NCBI RefSeq assembly: GCF_012933555.1 | Contig: NZ_JABBPK010000001.1 | Location: forward strand, 3,946,001 to 4,010,000 | Reading direction: 5' to 3' | From: Niallia alba | Lineage (GTDB): Bacteria > Bacillota > Bacilli > Bacillales > Cytobacillaceae | DNA: 64,000 nucleotides | Shown here: positions 8,824-17,562 of the stretch, in pieces | Position numbering within the stretch: the stretch's first letter is position 1 | Layout: every line of letters begins with the position of its first letter | The notes under the pieces: generated by a model | What the model saw: the letters and a program-made list of their open reading frames with translations, nothing else | The model's database searches: none | Told to the model about the DNA's origin: nothing | Translations under genes and position numbers: made by a program

Positions 8824-9588
8824 TCATAAACTTTTATGTACTACAGTTAATATATTTCTCAACTCTTCTATAGGAATTTGCCCTGGAGCAGATGCCTTCT
8901 TTGCTGCAGCAAATGTAATAGCTGAGCCAAATATTTCTCCTGCCATTCTGCTCACAGCTCCTCTTCCTCCCATGGACATCGTTACAATCGGTTGATCTGG
9001 TGCCTTTTCCTTCATCGTAGCCGTCGCATCTAATAATGTTAAAACATCCTTTACAGATTGAGGCATTACCGCAATTTTTGGTATATCTGCACCTAGTTGC
9101 TGTGCCTTTTGCAACCGAAAAATAATTTCTTCCTTCGACGGAGTTTTTTCAAAATCGTGATTAGATAAAATGACAGCAATTTGATGAGAATGTGCCATAT
9201 CTATTACCTGTTTAATTGTCACTTCTTCCATAAATAATTCAATATCGAGTAAATCAATCATTCCCGTCTCTAATACACTTTTATTTAAAGAGAAATAGTC
9301 TTCCTCGTCTATCTGTCTCTCTCCTCCCTCTTTCAAGGTACGAAAAGTGAATAGTAAAGGAATATTCCCAATCGTTTTTCTTAAGTGGGGAAGTACTTGT
9401 GTCACTCTATTAATATTATCTACTTCTGAAAAATAATCGGCACGCCATTCGATTATATCGATTTCCCGTTCTTTAAGTAAGACTGCTTCTTCCCTTAATT
9501 CTTGTTCTGTTCTACCAATAAGAGAAACGCAAATTTTTGGCATTCCGTCCCCAATGATGACTTCTCTTACCTTTATGCTTTTGCTCAC
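8824..9588 (-). CDS. aroD: 3-Dehydroquinate dehydratase, type I
   Basis: 254 aa. Type I class shown by KICVSLIGRTEQEL at the start of the barrel, IDIIEWRADYF, the general-base histidine in ILSNHDFEKTPS and the Schiff-base lysine in IPKIAVMPQS, then VTMSMGGRGAVSRMAGEIFGSAITF. It dehydrates 3-dehydroquinate to 3-dehydroshikimate in the shikimate pathway, or runs catabolically. Start is GTG with GGAGGG 9 nt upstream. It lies 18 nt after shikimate kinase, forming an aroK-aroD pair. Many Bacillus species rely on a type II enzyme (AroQ), so a dedicated pair is of some note. Confidence 0.93.
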   Translation of the reverse strand: MSKSIKVREVIIGDGMPKICVSLIGRTEQELREEAVLLKEREIDIIEWRADYFSEVDNINRVTQVLPHLRKTIGNIPLLFTFRTLKEGGERQIDEEDYFSLNKSVLETGMIDLLDIELFMEEVTIKQVIDMAHSHQIAVILSNHDFEKTPSKEEIIFRLQKAQQLGADIPKIAVMPQSVKDVLTLLDATATMKEKAPDQPIVTMSMGGRGAVSRMAGEIFGSAITFAAAKKASAPGQIPIEELRNILTVVHKSL

Positions 9589-9606
9589 CTTTTTCCCTCC
9601 AACAAC

Positions 9607-10143
9607 TTACTTTTTTATGAGACTCAATGAATGTACAATAGAGTCTATTATTTCCTCTAGCTCTTTCCCATCCATGGTGACTTTCAAATGGTGGTTAGTA
9701 TATAATTCTTTTCTCACATTAAATAATTCCTTTATGTCTTCCTCTGACTTTCCATGCAGTACTGGTCTGCTATCGATTATAAAGGGAATTCTCTCCTTCC
9801 ATGCTTCAAAGGACATATCTAAATATAAGACAATCCCATTCTCTAGACAGACGTTACGAACGTCTTCTTGCAGAAAAGCCCCACCTCCTAAAGATATAAC
9901 CTTTCCTTTCTGTTCTGTGAGCACTTTGATTATCTCTTTCTCCTTTTCTCGAAAAAATGCTTCTCCATAATGGCTAAATATTTCCGTAATCTTCATGTTA
10001 TATATAATTTCTAATTGATGATCAACATCTACAAATTCCCGTTGGAGTTTATCCGCTAGCGCTTTCCCAAGCGTCGTTTTCCCAACTCCCATAAACCCAA
10101 TTAATAAAATGCTTTTTTCTTTCGCTAATTCCTTCCGCAACAT
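9607..10143 (-). CDS. aroK: Shikimate kinase
   Basis: 178 aa from ATG 10143, selected because AGGGGGC sits 8 nt upstream; an earlier in-frame ATG at 10176 overlaps this ribosome site. Walker A loop LIGFMGVGKTTLG, shikimate-binding DVDHQLE, ISLGGGAFL, and lid/adenine-binding RPVLHGKSEEDI fit the NMP-kinase-fold family of about 170 aa. It phosphorylates shikimate at the 3-hydroxyl. It is followed by aroD and ends at the shared terminator. Confidence 0.93.
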   Translation of the reverse strand: MLRKELAKEKSILLIGFMGVGKTTLGKALADKLQREFVDVDHQLEIIYNMKITEIFSHYGEAFFREKEKEIIKVLTEQKGKVISLGGGAFLQEDVRNVCLENGIVLYLDMSFEAWKERIPFIIDSRPVLHGKSEEDIKELFNVRKELYTNHHLKVTMDGKELEEIIDSIVHSLSLIKK

Positions 10144-10532
10144 CAAATAATGCCCCCTATGATCTATGTCCGACAAAAATCTTTCTTTTATTATAAGGGA
10201 AACACAGCCTATATCCTAGCAGATTATTAGGAATAAATCGGTTACTGCTCTCATAAAATGTAGCGGATAATATAATACTCCTCTCTATAAATAGATTAGC
10301 TTCTTTCCTCCTTCTCTTATTCTCATTCATGTATATCTGTTCTCTATTAGTTTTTCCTTACGTTCTCTTATTACCGTCATATTTCAAGCGTTTATTAGCT
10401 TATAATTACCTTTCAAACTATTTTCCTAAAAAACTTATTTATAATTATTATAAAATTATATTGATTTTTTATTTAGAGATGATATTATAATATACATATG
10501 CTAAAGAACTAAATTATGAGGTGATTTTTTAT
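10144..10532. other. Intergenic region between aroK and katA
   Basis: Divergent promoter region of 389 nt, AT-rich, with no ORF I believe. The only clear elements are the PerR box and nearby promoter hexamers described separately. Confidence 0.6.
10439..10453 (+). promoter_or_regulatory. PerR box upstream of katA
   Basis: TTATAATTATTATAA matches the Per-box consensus TTATAATNATTATAA at all 15 positions. It lies 80 nt upstream of the katA start, just before a plausible -35 TTGATT (10461-10466) and -10 TATAAT (10486-10491; 19-nt spacer, somewhat long). PerR repression relieved by peroxide is established for katA in Bacillus; use here is inferred. Confidence 0.85.
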
Positions 10533-11987
10533 ATGTCAAACAATCGATTAACGACTAGCTGGGGAGCACCAGTTGGAGACAACCAAAATTCCATAACTGC
10601 CGGACATCGTGGTCCTACTTTAATTCAAGATGTACATTTACTTGAGAAATTAGCTCATTTTAATAGAGAACGTGTACCTGAGCGCGTTGTGCACGCTAAA
10701 GGGGCAGGAGCTCATGGTTACTTCGAAGTAACCAATGACTTAACAAAATACACAAAAGCTAACTTCTTATCTGAAGTTGGAAAAAGAACATCCATGTTTA
10801 TTCGTTTTTCAACAGTTGCTGGGGAACTAGGCTCTGCTGATACCGTTCGTGATCCGCGTGGATTTGCTGTGAAGTTTTATACAGAAGATGGAAATTATGA
10901 TATTGTTGGCAATAATACACCTGTATTCTTTATTCGGGATGCGATTAAATTTCCTGACTTTATCCATACTCAAAAAAGAGATCCAAAAACACATTTAAAA
11001 AATCCAACAGCTGTATGGGATTTTTGGTCTCATTCACCTGAATCTTTGCACCAAGTAACAATTCTTATGTCAGATCGTGGTATTCCTGCAACACTTCGTC
11101 ATATGCACGGATTCGGAAGCCATACCTTTAAATGGGTAAACAAAGATGGAGAAGGCGTTTGGGTTAAATATCATTTTAAAACAGAACAAGGGGTTAAAAA
11201 CCTTGATGTGAATCTAGCAGCTAAACTTGCTGGGGAAAATCCTGATTATCATACAGAAGATTTATTTAACGCTATTGAAAAAGGAGATTTTCCTGCTTGG
11301 ACACTTTATGTTCAAATTATGCCTTTAGAGGATGCAGATACGTATCGTTTTGATCCATTCGATGTAACAAAAGTATGGTCACAAAAAGACTATCCATTAA
11401 TCGAAGTTGGTCGTATGGTACTTGATCGTAATCCAGAGAATTACTTTGCAGAAGTGGAGCAAGCTACATTCTCCCCTGGAACATTAGTACCTGGTGTAGA
11501 GGTTTCACCAGACAAAATGCTACAAGGCCGTTTATTTGCGTACAGTGATGCACATCGTTACCGTGTAGGTGCAAACCATAATTCACTTCCAATTAACCGT
11601 CCTCGCAACGAAGTAAATAACTATCAACGTGATGGTCAAATGCGCTTTGATGGCAATGGTGGCGGTTCAGTATACTACGAGCCAAATAGCTTTAGTGGTC
11701 CAAAAGAAACTCCTGAAAACAAAACAACTCCATTTGCTGTATCTGGAGTTGCAGAAAGTGTTGCATTCGATCACAATGATCATTACACACAAGCAGGAGA
11801 TTTATATCGTTTAATGTCTACAGAAGAACGAGAAAGATTAGTGGCAAACATTGTTGGCGCAATGAAACCTGTAGCATTAGAAGAAATCAAACTTCGTCAA
11901 ATCGGTCACTTCTACAAAGCAGATCCTGAGTATGGCACAAAAGTTGCTGAAGGTTTAGGCTTAAGTGTTCCTGAAACAGTAAAATAA
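10533..11987 (+). CDS. katA: Vegetative haem catalase, KatA type (clade 3)
   Basis: 484 aa, small-subunit monofunctional catalase. The distal histidine lies in [17 protein letters not shown], the NADPH/haem region in [23 protein letters not shown], the proximal tyrosine in [14 protein letters not shown], and the C-terminus SVPETVK is typical. It dismutates hydrogen peroxide in the cytosol. I choose ATG 10533 with GAGGTG 8 nt upstream rather than GTG 10521, which lies in the ribosome site. It is preceded by a perfect PerR box and followed by its own terminator at 12005-12030, so it is a monocistronic peroxide-stress gene. Confidence 0.96.
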   Translation: MSNNRLTTSWGAPVGDNQNSITAGHRGPTLIQDVHLLEKLAHFNRERVPERVVHAKGAGAHGYFEVTNDLTKYTKANFLSEVGKRTSMFIRFSTVAGELGSADTVRDPRGFAVKFYTEDGNYDIVGNNTPVFFIRDAIKFPDFIHTQKRDPKTHLKNPTAVWDFWSHSPESLHQVTILMSDRGIPATLRHMHGFGSHTFKWVNKDGEGVWVKYHFKTEQGVKNLDVNLAAKLAGENPDYHTEDLFNAIEKGDFPAWTLYVQIMPLEDADTYRFDPFDVTKVWSQKDYPLIEVGRMVLDRNPENYFAEVEQATFSPGTLVPGVEVSPDKMLQGRLFAYSDAHRYRVGANHNSLPINRPRNEVNNYQRDGQMRFDGNGGGSVYYEPNSFSGPKETPENKTTPFAVSGVAESVAFDHNDHYTQAGDLYRLMSTEERERLVANIVGAMKPVALEEIKLRQIGHFYKADPEYGTKVAEGLGLSVPETVK

Positions 11988-12004
11988 TAGCGTCTTGGTA
12001 GAAT

Positions 12005-12030
12005 AACCCTCTATTTTGTGGAGGGTTTTT
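12005..12030 (+). terminator. katA terminator
   Basis: AACCCTC (12005-12011) pairs with GAGGGTT (12021-12027) followed by TTTT, 18 nt after the katA stop. Confidence 0.8.
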
Positions 12031-12173
12031 CTTTGTATGTAGACGAGGTTGTTAGGACTTTTCCCTATTGGAGTTGGCTTGAAACTATTTTTATGACGAT
12101 TGCAAGTAAATAGCAAACTTAAGGATGTATCTAATTCGTAAATATTGGCTGTTTGCTTGCAGTTCTTTGAGGG

Positions 12174-12430
12174 TTACTTGCGACTTCCCAACTCTTACTT
12201 GCGACTTTCCAACTCTTACTTGCGACTTTCCAACTCTTACTTGCGACTTTCCAACTCTTACTTGCGACTTCCCAACTCTTACTTGCGACTTCCCAATTCT
12301 TACTTGCGACTTCCCACCTCTTACTTGCGACTTTCCAACTCTTACTTGCGACTTCCCAACTCTTACTTGCGACTTCCCGACTCTTACTTGCGACTTCCCA
12401 ACTCTTACTTGCGACTTTCCAACTCTTACT
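12174..12430. repeat. 21-bp tandem repeat array (about 12 units)
   Basis: Twelve contiguous copies of ACTTGCGACTTCCCAACTCT plus one base, with C/T variation at the TTCC/TCCC position and single changes in units 6, 7 and 10. There are no spacers, so it is not a CRISPR. Because 21 is a multiple of 3, several frames stay open on both strands (TCDFPTL on plus, KSWEVAS on minus), but no ribosome site or conserved start supports a protein. Lies between katA and an aldo/keto reductase gene. Confidence 0.9.
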
Positions 12431-12519
12431 TTCCCCCGTTCCCCATCTCAATTATTTGAAAATCTCCTAAGAAACCGCTACTCTTAGGATAGAAAAAATT
12501 ATTCTAACGGGGTGACAGG

Positions 12520-13389
12520 ATGGATTTATCAATCAATGCGACAAAGAAACTAAGCAATGGCGTAGAAATTCCTTATTTAGGCTTTGGGGTTTTTTTAGTA
12601 AATGATCCAAAAGAATGTGAACAAAGTGTACTTGCTGCCATTAAAAATGGATATCGCTCTATTGATACCGCAACAAGATATGAAAATGAAGAGTTTGTAG
12701 GCAATGCTATTAAAGCAGCTGGCGTACCACGTGAAGAATTATTTATTACGACAAAGGTTTGGGTTACGGATTTCGGCTATGAAGAAACAAAAAAAGCATT
12801 TCGTGAATCATTAAGAAAGCTACAATTAGATTATTTAGATCTTTACCTTATTCACTGGGCAGCACCTGGTTTTGAAGAAACATGGAGAGCACTTGAAGAT
12901 CTTTATGAAGAAGGGTTAGTCCGTGCAATTGGTGTATGTAATTTCCAAATTCATCATTTTGAGAAATTAGCTGAAACTGCAAAAATAACGCCAATGTTAA
13001 ATCAAGTAGAAACACATCCGTTATTTCAGCAGGTGGAATTAAGAAATTATTTGGCACAGCATGATATTGCACATGAAGCTTGGGCTCCACTTGGTCAAGG
13101 AAAGAATGGATTATTTGATTCACCAGCTCTAGCTGAGATTGCCAAAAAACATAATAAAACAGTTGCTCAAGTTATTTTAAGATGGCATTTAGATCGCGAT
13201 ACGATAATTATTCCTAAATCTGTTCATGAGCAACGTATTATCGAAAATGCTGATTTATTTGACTTTGCTCTTGATGCAGACGATATTAAGACCATTACTT
13301 CTCTCGACACAAATCAACGAAGCTTTGGTAATCCAGATGATAGTGAACGCTTTAAAGCCATGCAGGAAGCTGCAAAAAGTAACAGCTAA
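12520..13389 (+). CDS. Aldo/keto reductase (YtbE/YvgN-like)
   Basis: 289 aa. Catalytic tetrad visible: Asp and Tyr in SIDTATRYENEE, Lys in FITTKVWV, His in YLIHW. NADPH-binding signature at the C-terminal side: VILRWHLDRDTIIIPKSVHEQRIIEN. Cytosolic NADPH-dependent reductase of aldehydes and dicarbonyls such as methylglyoxal (family knowledge). ATG follows GGGGTGA. It stands alone between the tandem repeat array and a strong terminator at 13402-13433. Subfamily assignment is by general resemblance. Confidence 0.9.
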   Translation: MDLSINATKKLSNGVEIPYLGFGVFLVNDPKECEQSVLAAIKNGYRSIDTATRYENEEFVGNAIKAAGVPREELFITTKVWVTDFGYEETKKAFRESLRKLQLDYLDLYLIHWAAPGFEETWRALEDLYEEGLVRAIGVCNFQIHHFEKLAETAKITPMLNQVETHPLFQQVELRNYLAQHDIAHEAWAPLGQGKNGLFDSPALAEIAKKHNKTVAQVILRWHLDRDTIIIPKSVHEQRIIENADLFDFALDADDIKTITSLDTNQRSFGNPDDSERFKAMQEAAKSNS

Positions 13390-13401
13390 ACAATCTAAAA
13401 G

Positions 13402-13433
13402 GCATACCAATTTTGCTATTGGTATGCTTTTAT
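13402..13433 (+). terminator. Terminator after the aldo/keto reductase
   Basis: GCATACCAAT (13402-13411) and ATTGGTATGC (13418-13427) form a perfect 10-bp stem followed by TTTTATTTT. It lies between convergent genes and may serve both. Confidence 0.85.
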
Positions 13434-13448
13434 TTTCAGCAAAAATCA

Positions 13449-13574
13449 TTACTGTTTCTTATTAGTAGAAGCCCATTGGTTATCTGTTGCTGTCTTATGC
13501 TGCTTTTTACTTGTAACTTCTGTATTAGCAGTTGCCCATTGGTTGTTTACTTCAGACTTTTTCTGCTTCGCCAT
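13449..13574 (-). CDS. Small basic 41-aa protein, unrecognised
   Basis: ATG (13574-13572) lies 7 nt after a perfect AGGAGGT, and the frame runs 41 codons to TAA. The product begins MAKQKKSEVNNQWATANTEV and contains an internal duplication (NNQWATANTEV and DNQWASTNKKQ) with Lys/Gln-rich linkers; no Cys, no hydrophobic segment. Size, composition and QW/N-rich repeats recall small acid-soluble spore proteins of the gamma type, but the match is only impressionistic. Convergent with the aldo/keto reductase; the stop lies 16 nt past that gene's terminator. Confidence 0.65.
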   Translation of the reverse strand: MAKQKKSEVNNQWATANTEVTSKKQHKTATDNQWASTNKKQ

Positions 13575-13667
13575 GTTCGTTACCTCCTGCTAGTAGTTAT
13601 TACGTACAATTCTAGTATGAGATAAAGTGGCTTAGATTATGAAACAAACAGAAAATTGTTTTCCCCT

Positions 13668-16100
13668 TTACAGTTTTAATCGTTGCAAGCGAAGGGCATT
13701 TAATACAACAGACACAGAACTAAATGCCATTGCGGCACCAGCTAACCATGGGGCAAGCAAACCAATTGCCGCAACTGGTATTCCAAGTGTATTGTAGCCA
13801 AAAGCCCAAAATAAATTTTGCTTTATGTTTGTAATTGTTTTTCTACTTATTAAAATACTATCTGCAATGGCTTGTAGATCTCCACGAATAAGTGTAATAT
13901 CTGCTGCTTCCATGGCAATATCTGTTCCTGTTCCAATAGCCATTCCAATATCTGCTAGTGCTAGTGCAGGTGCATCATTGATTCCATCCCCAACCATCGC
14001 TACTTTTTTTCCTTTTTGTTGCAGCTTTTTCACAGCATCTGCCTTTCCATCTGGCAGAACCTCTGCAATGATGTGATCAATTCCTGCTTGTCTTCCGATT
14101 GCCTCTGCTGTTTGCTGGTTATCTCCCGTAATCATAATGACATCTAAATTCATCTGCTTCAATCGTTTAATTGCCGCTTTTGAAGTTTGTTTAATGGTAT
14201 CCGCTACTGCCAGGAGTCCAGCATATTTGCCATTAACACTTATAAGCATTGCAGTTTTCCCTTGAGCTTCTAGCTCTTTCATCCTAGGAAGAATTTTTCC
14301 AACATTTATCCGATAACGATCCATCAATCGCCGTGTTCCGACTAATAGGTCATTACCATCCACATTCGCTCGAATTCCAAAACCTGGAATTGCTTCAAAG
14401 TCAGCTGTTTCCGGAAGAACAATCCCACGATCGGTTATTCCTTTGACAATTGCCTCAGCAAGAGGATGCTCTGATTTACTTTCTGCTGCTCCAACTAAGG
14501 ATAGTAATTCTTCTTCTTCCCATTCTGTTACTATATCTGTTAAAACAGGTTTTCCATTTGTTACTGTTCCCGTTTTATCTAATAAAATAGTATCAATCTT
14601 ATGAGTCATTTCTAGGTGTTCTCCACCTTTAAATAAAATACCATATTCTGCTGCTCTACCCGAACCTGCCATAATGGAAGTTGGAGTAGCAAGCCCAAGC
14701 GCGCAAGGACATGCGATAACCAATACTGCAATTAACTTCTCTAGACTTTCTGCAAAGTCGCCAGGTGTGATAACAAAATACCAGACAAAGAATGTAAGAA
14801 GGGCAAGACCTACTACAATTGGAACAAAAATACCAGAAATATGATCAGCCAAACGCTGAATTGGCGCCTTAGAACCCTGTGCTTCTTCGACCACTTTAAT
14901 AATTTGAGCTAGTGCTGTCTCTTTGCCAACCTTGGTTGCCTTCAGTTTTAAAAAGCCATTTTTATTTATTGTTGCTCCAATTACCGTGTCGCCTGCTTGT
15001 TTATCAACCGGAATACTTTCGCCAGTTAACATCGATTCATCAACGGCTGACTGTCCTTCGATAATTTCCCCATCAACAGGAATTTTTTCACCAGGTTTTA
15101 CAAGAAGAACTTCTCCTGTTAAAACTTCTTCCAAAGGTATTTCCATCTGTTCCCCACCGCGAATAACAAATGCCGTTTTCGCTTGCAGGCCCATTAATTT
15201 TTTTATCGCTTCCGAAGATCTTCCTTTTGCTTTCGTTTCGAATAATTTTCCTAAAATAATTAAGGTAATCAAAATGGCACTTGTTTCAAAATAAAGTCCT
15301 ACAGGATGGCCAAAATGACCTAATGACTCGAAAGATAAATAAACACTATAAAAATAAGCCGCAGAAGTTCCTAATGCCACAAGAACATCCATATTGGCAC
15401 TCTTATTTTTCAAAGCTTTATATGCACCTATATAAAACTGTTTCCCGACAAGAAATTGAACAGGGGTGGCTAGCGCCATTTGTACCCATGGATTCATAAA
15501 AAGATCTGGAACATATATAAAAGATGTAAAGGAAAAGTGACCAACCATTGCCCATAAAAGTGGCAGAGATAAAATCATGGAGAATATAAATTTTCGTTTT
15601 TGTCTCTTTAATTCCGCTTCTTTTTGATTTACAGTGACTTGTTCTGATTCCTTCTTCGTTGCTCCATAGCCAAGTTTATTTATTTTACCAATTAGTTCAT
15701 CTGGAACAATATTTGCTGGATTGTACTCAATGGTAGCATTTTCTAAGGCAAGATTAACCGTTGCCTTGTTTACACCAGTCATTTTATTAAGACCTTTTTC
15801 AATTCTTGTTGCACAGGCAGCACAAGTCATTCCTGAAATATCTAATTCAAGTTTTTCCGTTACTATGCCATACCCTAACCCTTCCACCTTTTCTTTTATT
15901 TCCATTGGGGAAAGTTCACCATCTCTATATTTAACGGTTGCTTTTTCCAGTGCCAAATTAACCGTTGCATTTTCAACGCCTTGCATTTTATTTAGTCCTT
16001 TTTCTATACGAGTGGCACAAGCAGCGCAAGTCATTCCCGTAATTTCAAAGGTTTGTTCCTTTATTTTCTCCTTACTTTTCATGACACTTTGTTCCGCCAT
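13668..16100 (-). CDS. copA: Copper-exporting P1B-type ATPase CopA
   Basis: 810 aa. Two N-terminal heavy-metal domains each carry [18 protein letters not shown] (near residues 20 and 90). Eight membrane helices follow with [17 protein letters not shown] (CPC ion site), phosphorylation loop [15 protein letters not shown] motif [25 protein letters not shown], and the last two helices with GYNTLGIP and [14 protein letters not shown], the Cu(I)-specific YN and MxxSS-type positions. It exports Cu(I) from the cytosol. I start at ATG 16100 behind AAGGAG; an upstream in-frame start would run through a terminator and an operator-like palindrome. It is separated from copZ by that terminator (16142-16175), so it may have its own copper-regulated promoter. 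Confidence 0.96.
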   Translation of the reverse strand: MAEQSVMKSKEKIKEQTFEITGMTCAACATRIEKGLNKMQGVENATVNLALEKATVKYRDGELSPMEIKEKVEGLGYGIVTEKLELDISGMTCAACATRIEKGLNKMTGVNKATVNLALENATIEYNPANIVPDELIGKINKLGYGATKKESEQVTVNQKEAELKRQKRKFIFSMILSLPLLWAMVGHFSFTSFIYVPDLFMNPWVQMALATPVQFLVGKQFYIGAYKALKNKSANMDVLVALGTSAAYFYSVYLSFESLGHFGHPVGLYFETSAILITLIILGKLFETKAKGRSSEAIKKLMGLQAKTAFVIRGGEQMEIPLEEVLTGEVLLVKPGEKIPVDGEIIEGQSAVDESMLTGESIPVDKQAGDTVIGATINKNGFLKLKATKVGKETALAQIIKVVEEAQGSKAPIQRLADHISGIFVPIVVGLALLTFFVWYFVITPGDFAESLEKLIAVLVIACPCALGLATPTSIMAGSGRAAEYGILFKGGEHLEMTHKIDTILLDKTGTVTNGKPVLTDIVTEWEEEELLSLVGAAESKSEHPLAEAIVKGITDRGIVLPETADFEAIPGFGIRANVDGNDLLVGTRRLMDRYRINVGKILPRMKELEAQGKTAMLISVNGKYAGLLAVADTIKQTSKAAIKRLKQMNLDVIMITGDNQQTAEAIGRQAGIDHIIAEVLPDGKADAVKKLQQKGKKVAMVGDGINDAPALALADIGMAIGTGTDIAMEAADITLIRGDLQAIADSILISRKTITNIKQNLFWAFGYNTLGIPVAAIGLLAPWLAGAAMAFSSVSVVLNALRLQRLKL

Positions 16101-16114
16101 ATCACAAAACTCCT

Positions 16115-16133
16115 TATACCTATATAGGGTATA
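16115..16133. promoter_or_regulatory. CsoR-type operator candidate before copA
   Basis: TATACC (16115-16120) and GGTATA (16128-16133) form an inverted repeat around TATATAG, resembling the TACC...GGTA core of CsoR operators. It lies 15 nt upstream of the copA start and just downstream of the copZ terminator. Confidence 0.5.
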
Positions 16134-16141
16134 TTTTATTG

Positions 16142-16175
16142 AAAATAAAAATGTGCAGTTATAACAGCACATTTT
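16142..16175 (-). terminator. Terminator between copZ and copA
   Basis: AAAATGTGC (16148-16156) pairs with GCACATTTT (16167-16175); the minus-strand transcript continues with T-rich sequence. It would attenuate read-through from csoR-copZ into copA. Confidence 0.7.
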
Positions 16176-16185
16176 CCTAATTAAA

Positions 16186-16392
16186 TTACTTCACATCATA
16201 ACCTTGCTCATCAATAGTTTCTTTGATTGTTTCTAGTGCTACTTCATTAGCATTGAATGAAACATCAACTAAGCCTTCTTTTAAATTAACTTTAACATCA
16301 GATACACCAGCAAGCTCGCCTACACTTCCTTCAACTGCTTTTACACAATGATTACAAGACATACCTTCCACTTTTAATGTTACGTTTTCCAT
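16186..16392 (-). CDS. copZ: Copper chaperone CopZ
   Basis: 68 aa single heavy-metal-associated domain: [20 protein letters not shown] with the GMxCxxC Cu(I) site, beta-alpha-beta-beta-alpha-beta pattern and the C-terminal EQGYDV. It carries Cu(I) to CopA and CsoR. It lies 12 nt after csoR on the same strand; the length and GMSCNHC motif match Bacillus CopZ. Confidence 0.95.
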   Translation of the reverse strand: MENVTLKVEGMSCNHCVKAVEGSVGELAGVSDVKVNLKEGLVDVSFNANEVALETIKETIDEQGYDVK

Positions 16393-16404
16393 TTAGAACA
16401 CTCC

Positions 16405-16731
16405 TTATTTTTTCATTAGTTTTTGAATTGTGGTTAGAACCTCATCCACTACTTCCATATCACCCTCTTGGATACGCTCTACCACACAGTTTTTTAAATG
16501 ACCTTCTAATAAAATCTTTGCTACACTATTTAAAGCAGATTGAGTCGCTGAAATTTGCGTAATAACATCATCACAATACGTATCTTTTTCGATCAAACCT
16601 TTTATCCCTCGAATTTGTCCTTCAATTCGATTTAATCTAGTAACTAAGTTTTGCTTTACTTTATCTGAATGGTGACTTCTTCTGTCACTAGTGATATGAC
16701 AACTTTCCATTTCCTGTTCATTATTCTCCAA
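16405..16731 (-). CDS. csoR: Copper-sensing repressor CsoR
   Basis: 108 aa four-helix-type repressor of the CsoR/RcnR family. Cu(I) ligands Cys-His-Cys are visible: DTYCDDV, LLEGHLKNCVVERI. RLNRIEGQIRGIKGLIE is the DNA-facing helix signature. It represses copZ/copA until Cu(I) binds. An extended His/Ser-rich N-terminus (residues 1-24) is present. First gene of csoR-copZ, with an operator-like palindrome 36 nt upstream. Confidence 0.95.
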   Translation of the reverse strand: MENNEQEMESCHITSDRRSHHSDKVKQNLVTRLNRIEGQIRGIKGLIEKDTYCDDVITQISATQSALNSVAKILLEGHLKNCVVERIQEGDMEVVDEVLTTIQKLMKK

Positions 16732-16766
16732 TAAAACTCCCCCTTGCTTATTTTGTATACATATAT

Positions 16767-16780
16767 CATACCCCGGTATG
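16767..16780. promoter_or_regulatory. CsoR-type operator candidate before csoR
   Basis: Perfect inverted repeat CATACC-CC-GGTATG overlapping the probable csoR promoter region. Similar in core to the palindrome before copA (16115-16133), which supports autoregulation plus direct copA control. Confidence 0.65.
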
Positions 16781-16866
16781 GTATAAAAGTAAAATAATAA
16801 ATAATGACAAATTTATGAATGAAGCTCTTTTCCACTAATATAACCAAAATATGATATATTATTGCT

Positions 16867-17514
16867 ATGAAAAATATTACGCAAATTCCTCGTCTATCAT
16901 TAAGAGAACAAATATATGAACGATTAAAATTAGCAATCATTCATCTTGAATTAAAGCCCGGTGAAAGAATTAATGATAAAACATTGGCTGAACAATTCGG
17001 TGTAAGTAGAACTCCAGTACGAGAAGCACTCAAAAAATTGGAGGATGAAGGATTAATTGTAACTTCTCCAGGTTCAGAAACAATTGTTAGTTTAATTGAA
17101 GTAGATCAAGCGATGCATGCCTTTACAGTAGTAGCCTCCCTTCATGCATTAGCGGCTAAATTGGCTTTAACTACTTTATCTTCCGCACATGTTGAACAAA
17201 TGACAGCAATTAATAACGAATTTGCTAAAGCTCTAAAAGCAGCGGATAAATTTCAAGCAATCCAAAAGGATGATCAATTCCATGCAGTTATTTTAGAGGC
17301 ATCTCAAAATCCAGAAATAGTTATAGCTCTAGGTCGCCTTCTTCCAAAAATTCGCCGACTGGAGTTACTAAAATTTAATTCTTTCGATGGGCAAAAGTCG
17401 ATTGAACAGCATCAAGAAATTATTGAGTGTCTATCAAAAGGAGATAAAACCCAACTTCCTACCTTAATTGAAAACAATTGGTTAAGCTTGGCTACATATT
17501 TAGCAGAAAAATAA
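16867..17514 (+). CDS. GntR-family regulator, FadR/FCD type
   Basis: 215 aa. Residues 1-75 hold the winged helix: SLREQIYERLKLAIIHLELKPGE, LAEQFGVSRTPVREALKKLEDEGL. The helical C-terminal domain has an FCD-like pattern with H at DDQFHAVILE and HQEI, consistent with a metal or carboxylate ligand. Usual role: acid- or metabolite-responsive repressor. ATG 16867 has no ribosome site; a -10-like TATATT ends 6 nt before it, so a leaderless transcript is possible. Its target is not obvious: the next genes are an IS remnant and a MerR gene on the other strand. Confidence 0.88.
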   Translation: MKNITQIPRLSLREQIYERLKLAIIHLELKPGERINDKTLAEQFGVSRTPVREALKKLEDEGLIVTSPGSETIVSLIEVDQAMHAFTVVASLHALAAKLALTTLSSAHVEQMTAINNEFAKALKAADKFQAIQKDDQFHAVILEASQNPEIVIALGRLLPKIRRLELLKFNSFDGQKSIEQHQEIIECLSKGDKTQLPTLIENNWLSLATYLAEK

Positions 17515-17538
17515 TTCGATCAGCTATTCATTAAAAAG

Positions 17539-17562
17539 AGGGGATTTTTGATATTATCCCCT
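17539..17562 (+). terminator. Terminator-like hairpin after the GntR gene
   Basis: AGGGGAT (17539-17545) pairs with ATCCCCT (17556-17562), loop TTTTGATATT. It overlaps the left end of the IS remnant. Confidence 0.5.

Noticed and set aside
12174-12430. CRISPR array
   Set aside because: Units are contiguous with no unique spacers and no cas genes nearby.
12125-12487. Overlapping open frames on both strands through the tandem repeats (TCDFPTL and KSWEVAS proteins)
   Set aside because: A 21-bp unit keeps several frames open by arithmetic; there is no ribosome site, and no single frame is favoured.
16656-16940. 94-aa minus-strand frame overlapping csoR and the GntR start
   Set aside because: Overlaps the csoR operator, csoR and the GntR start in another frame; no ribosome site.
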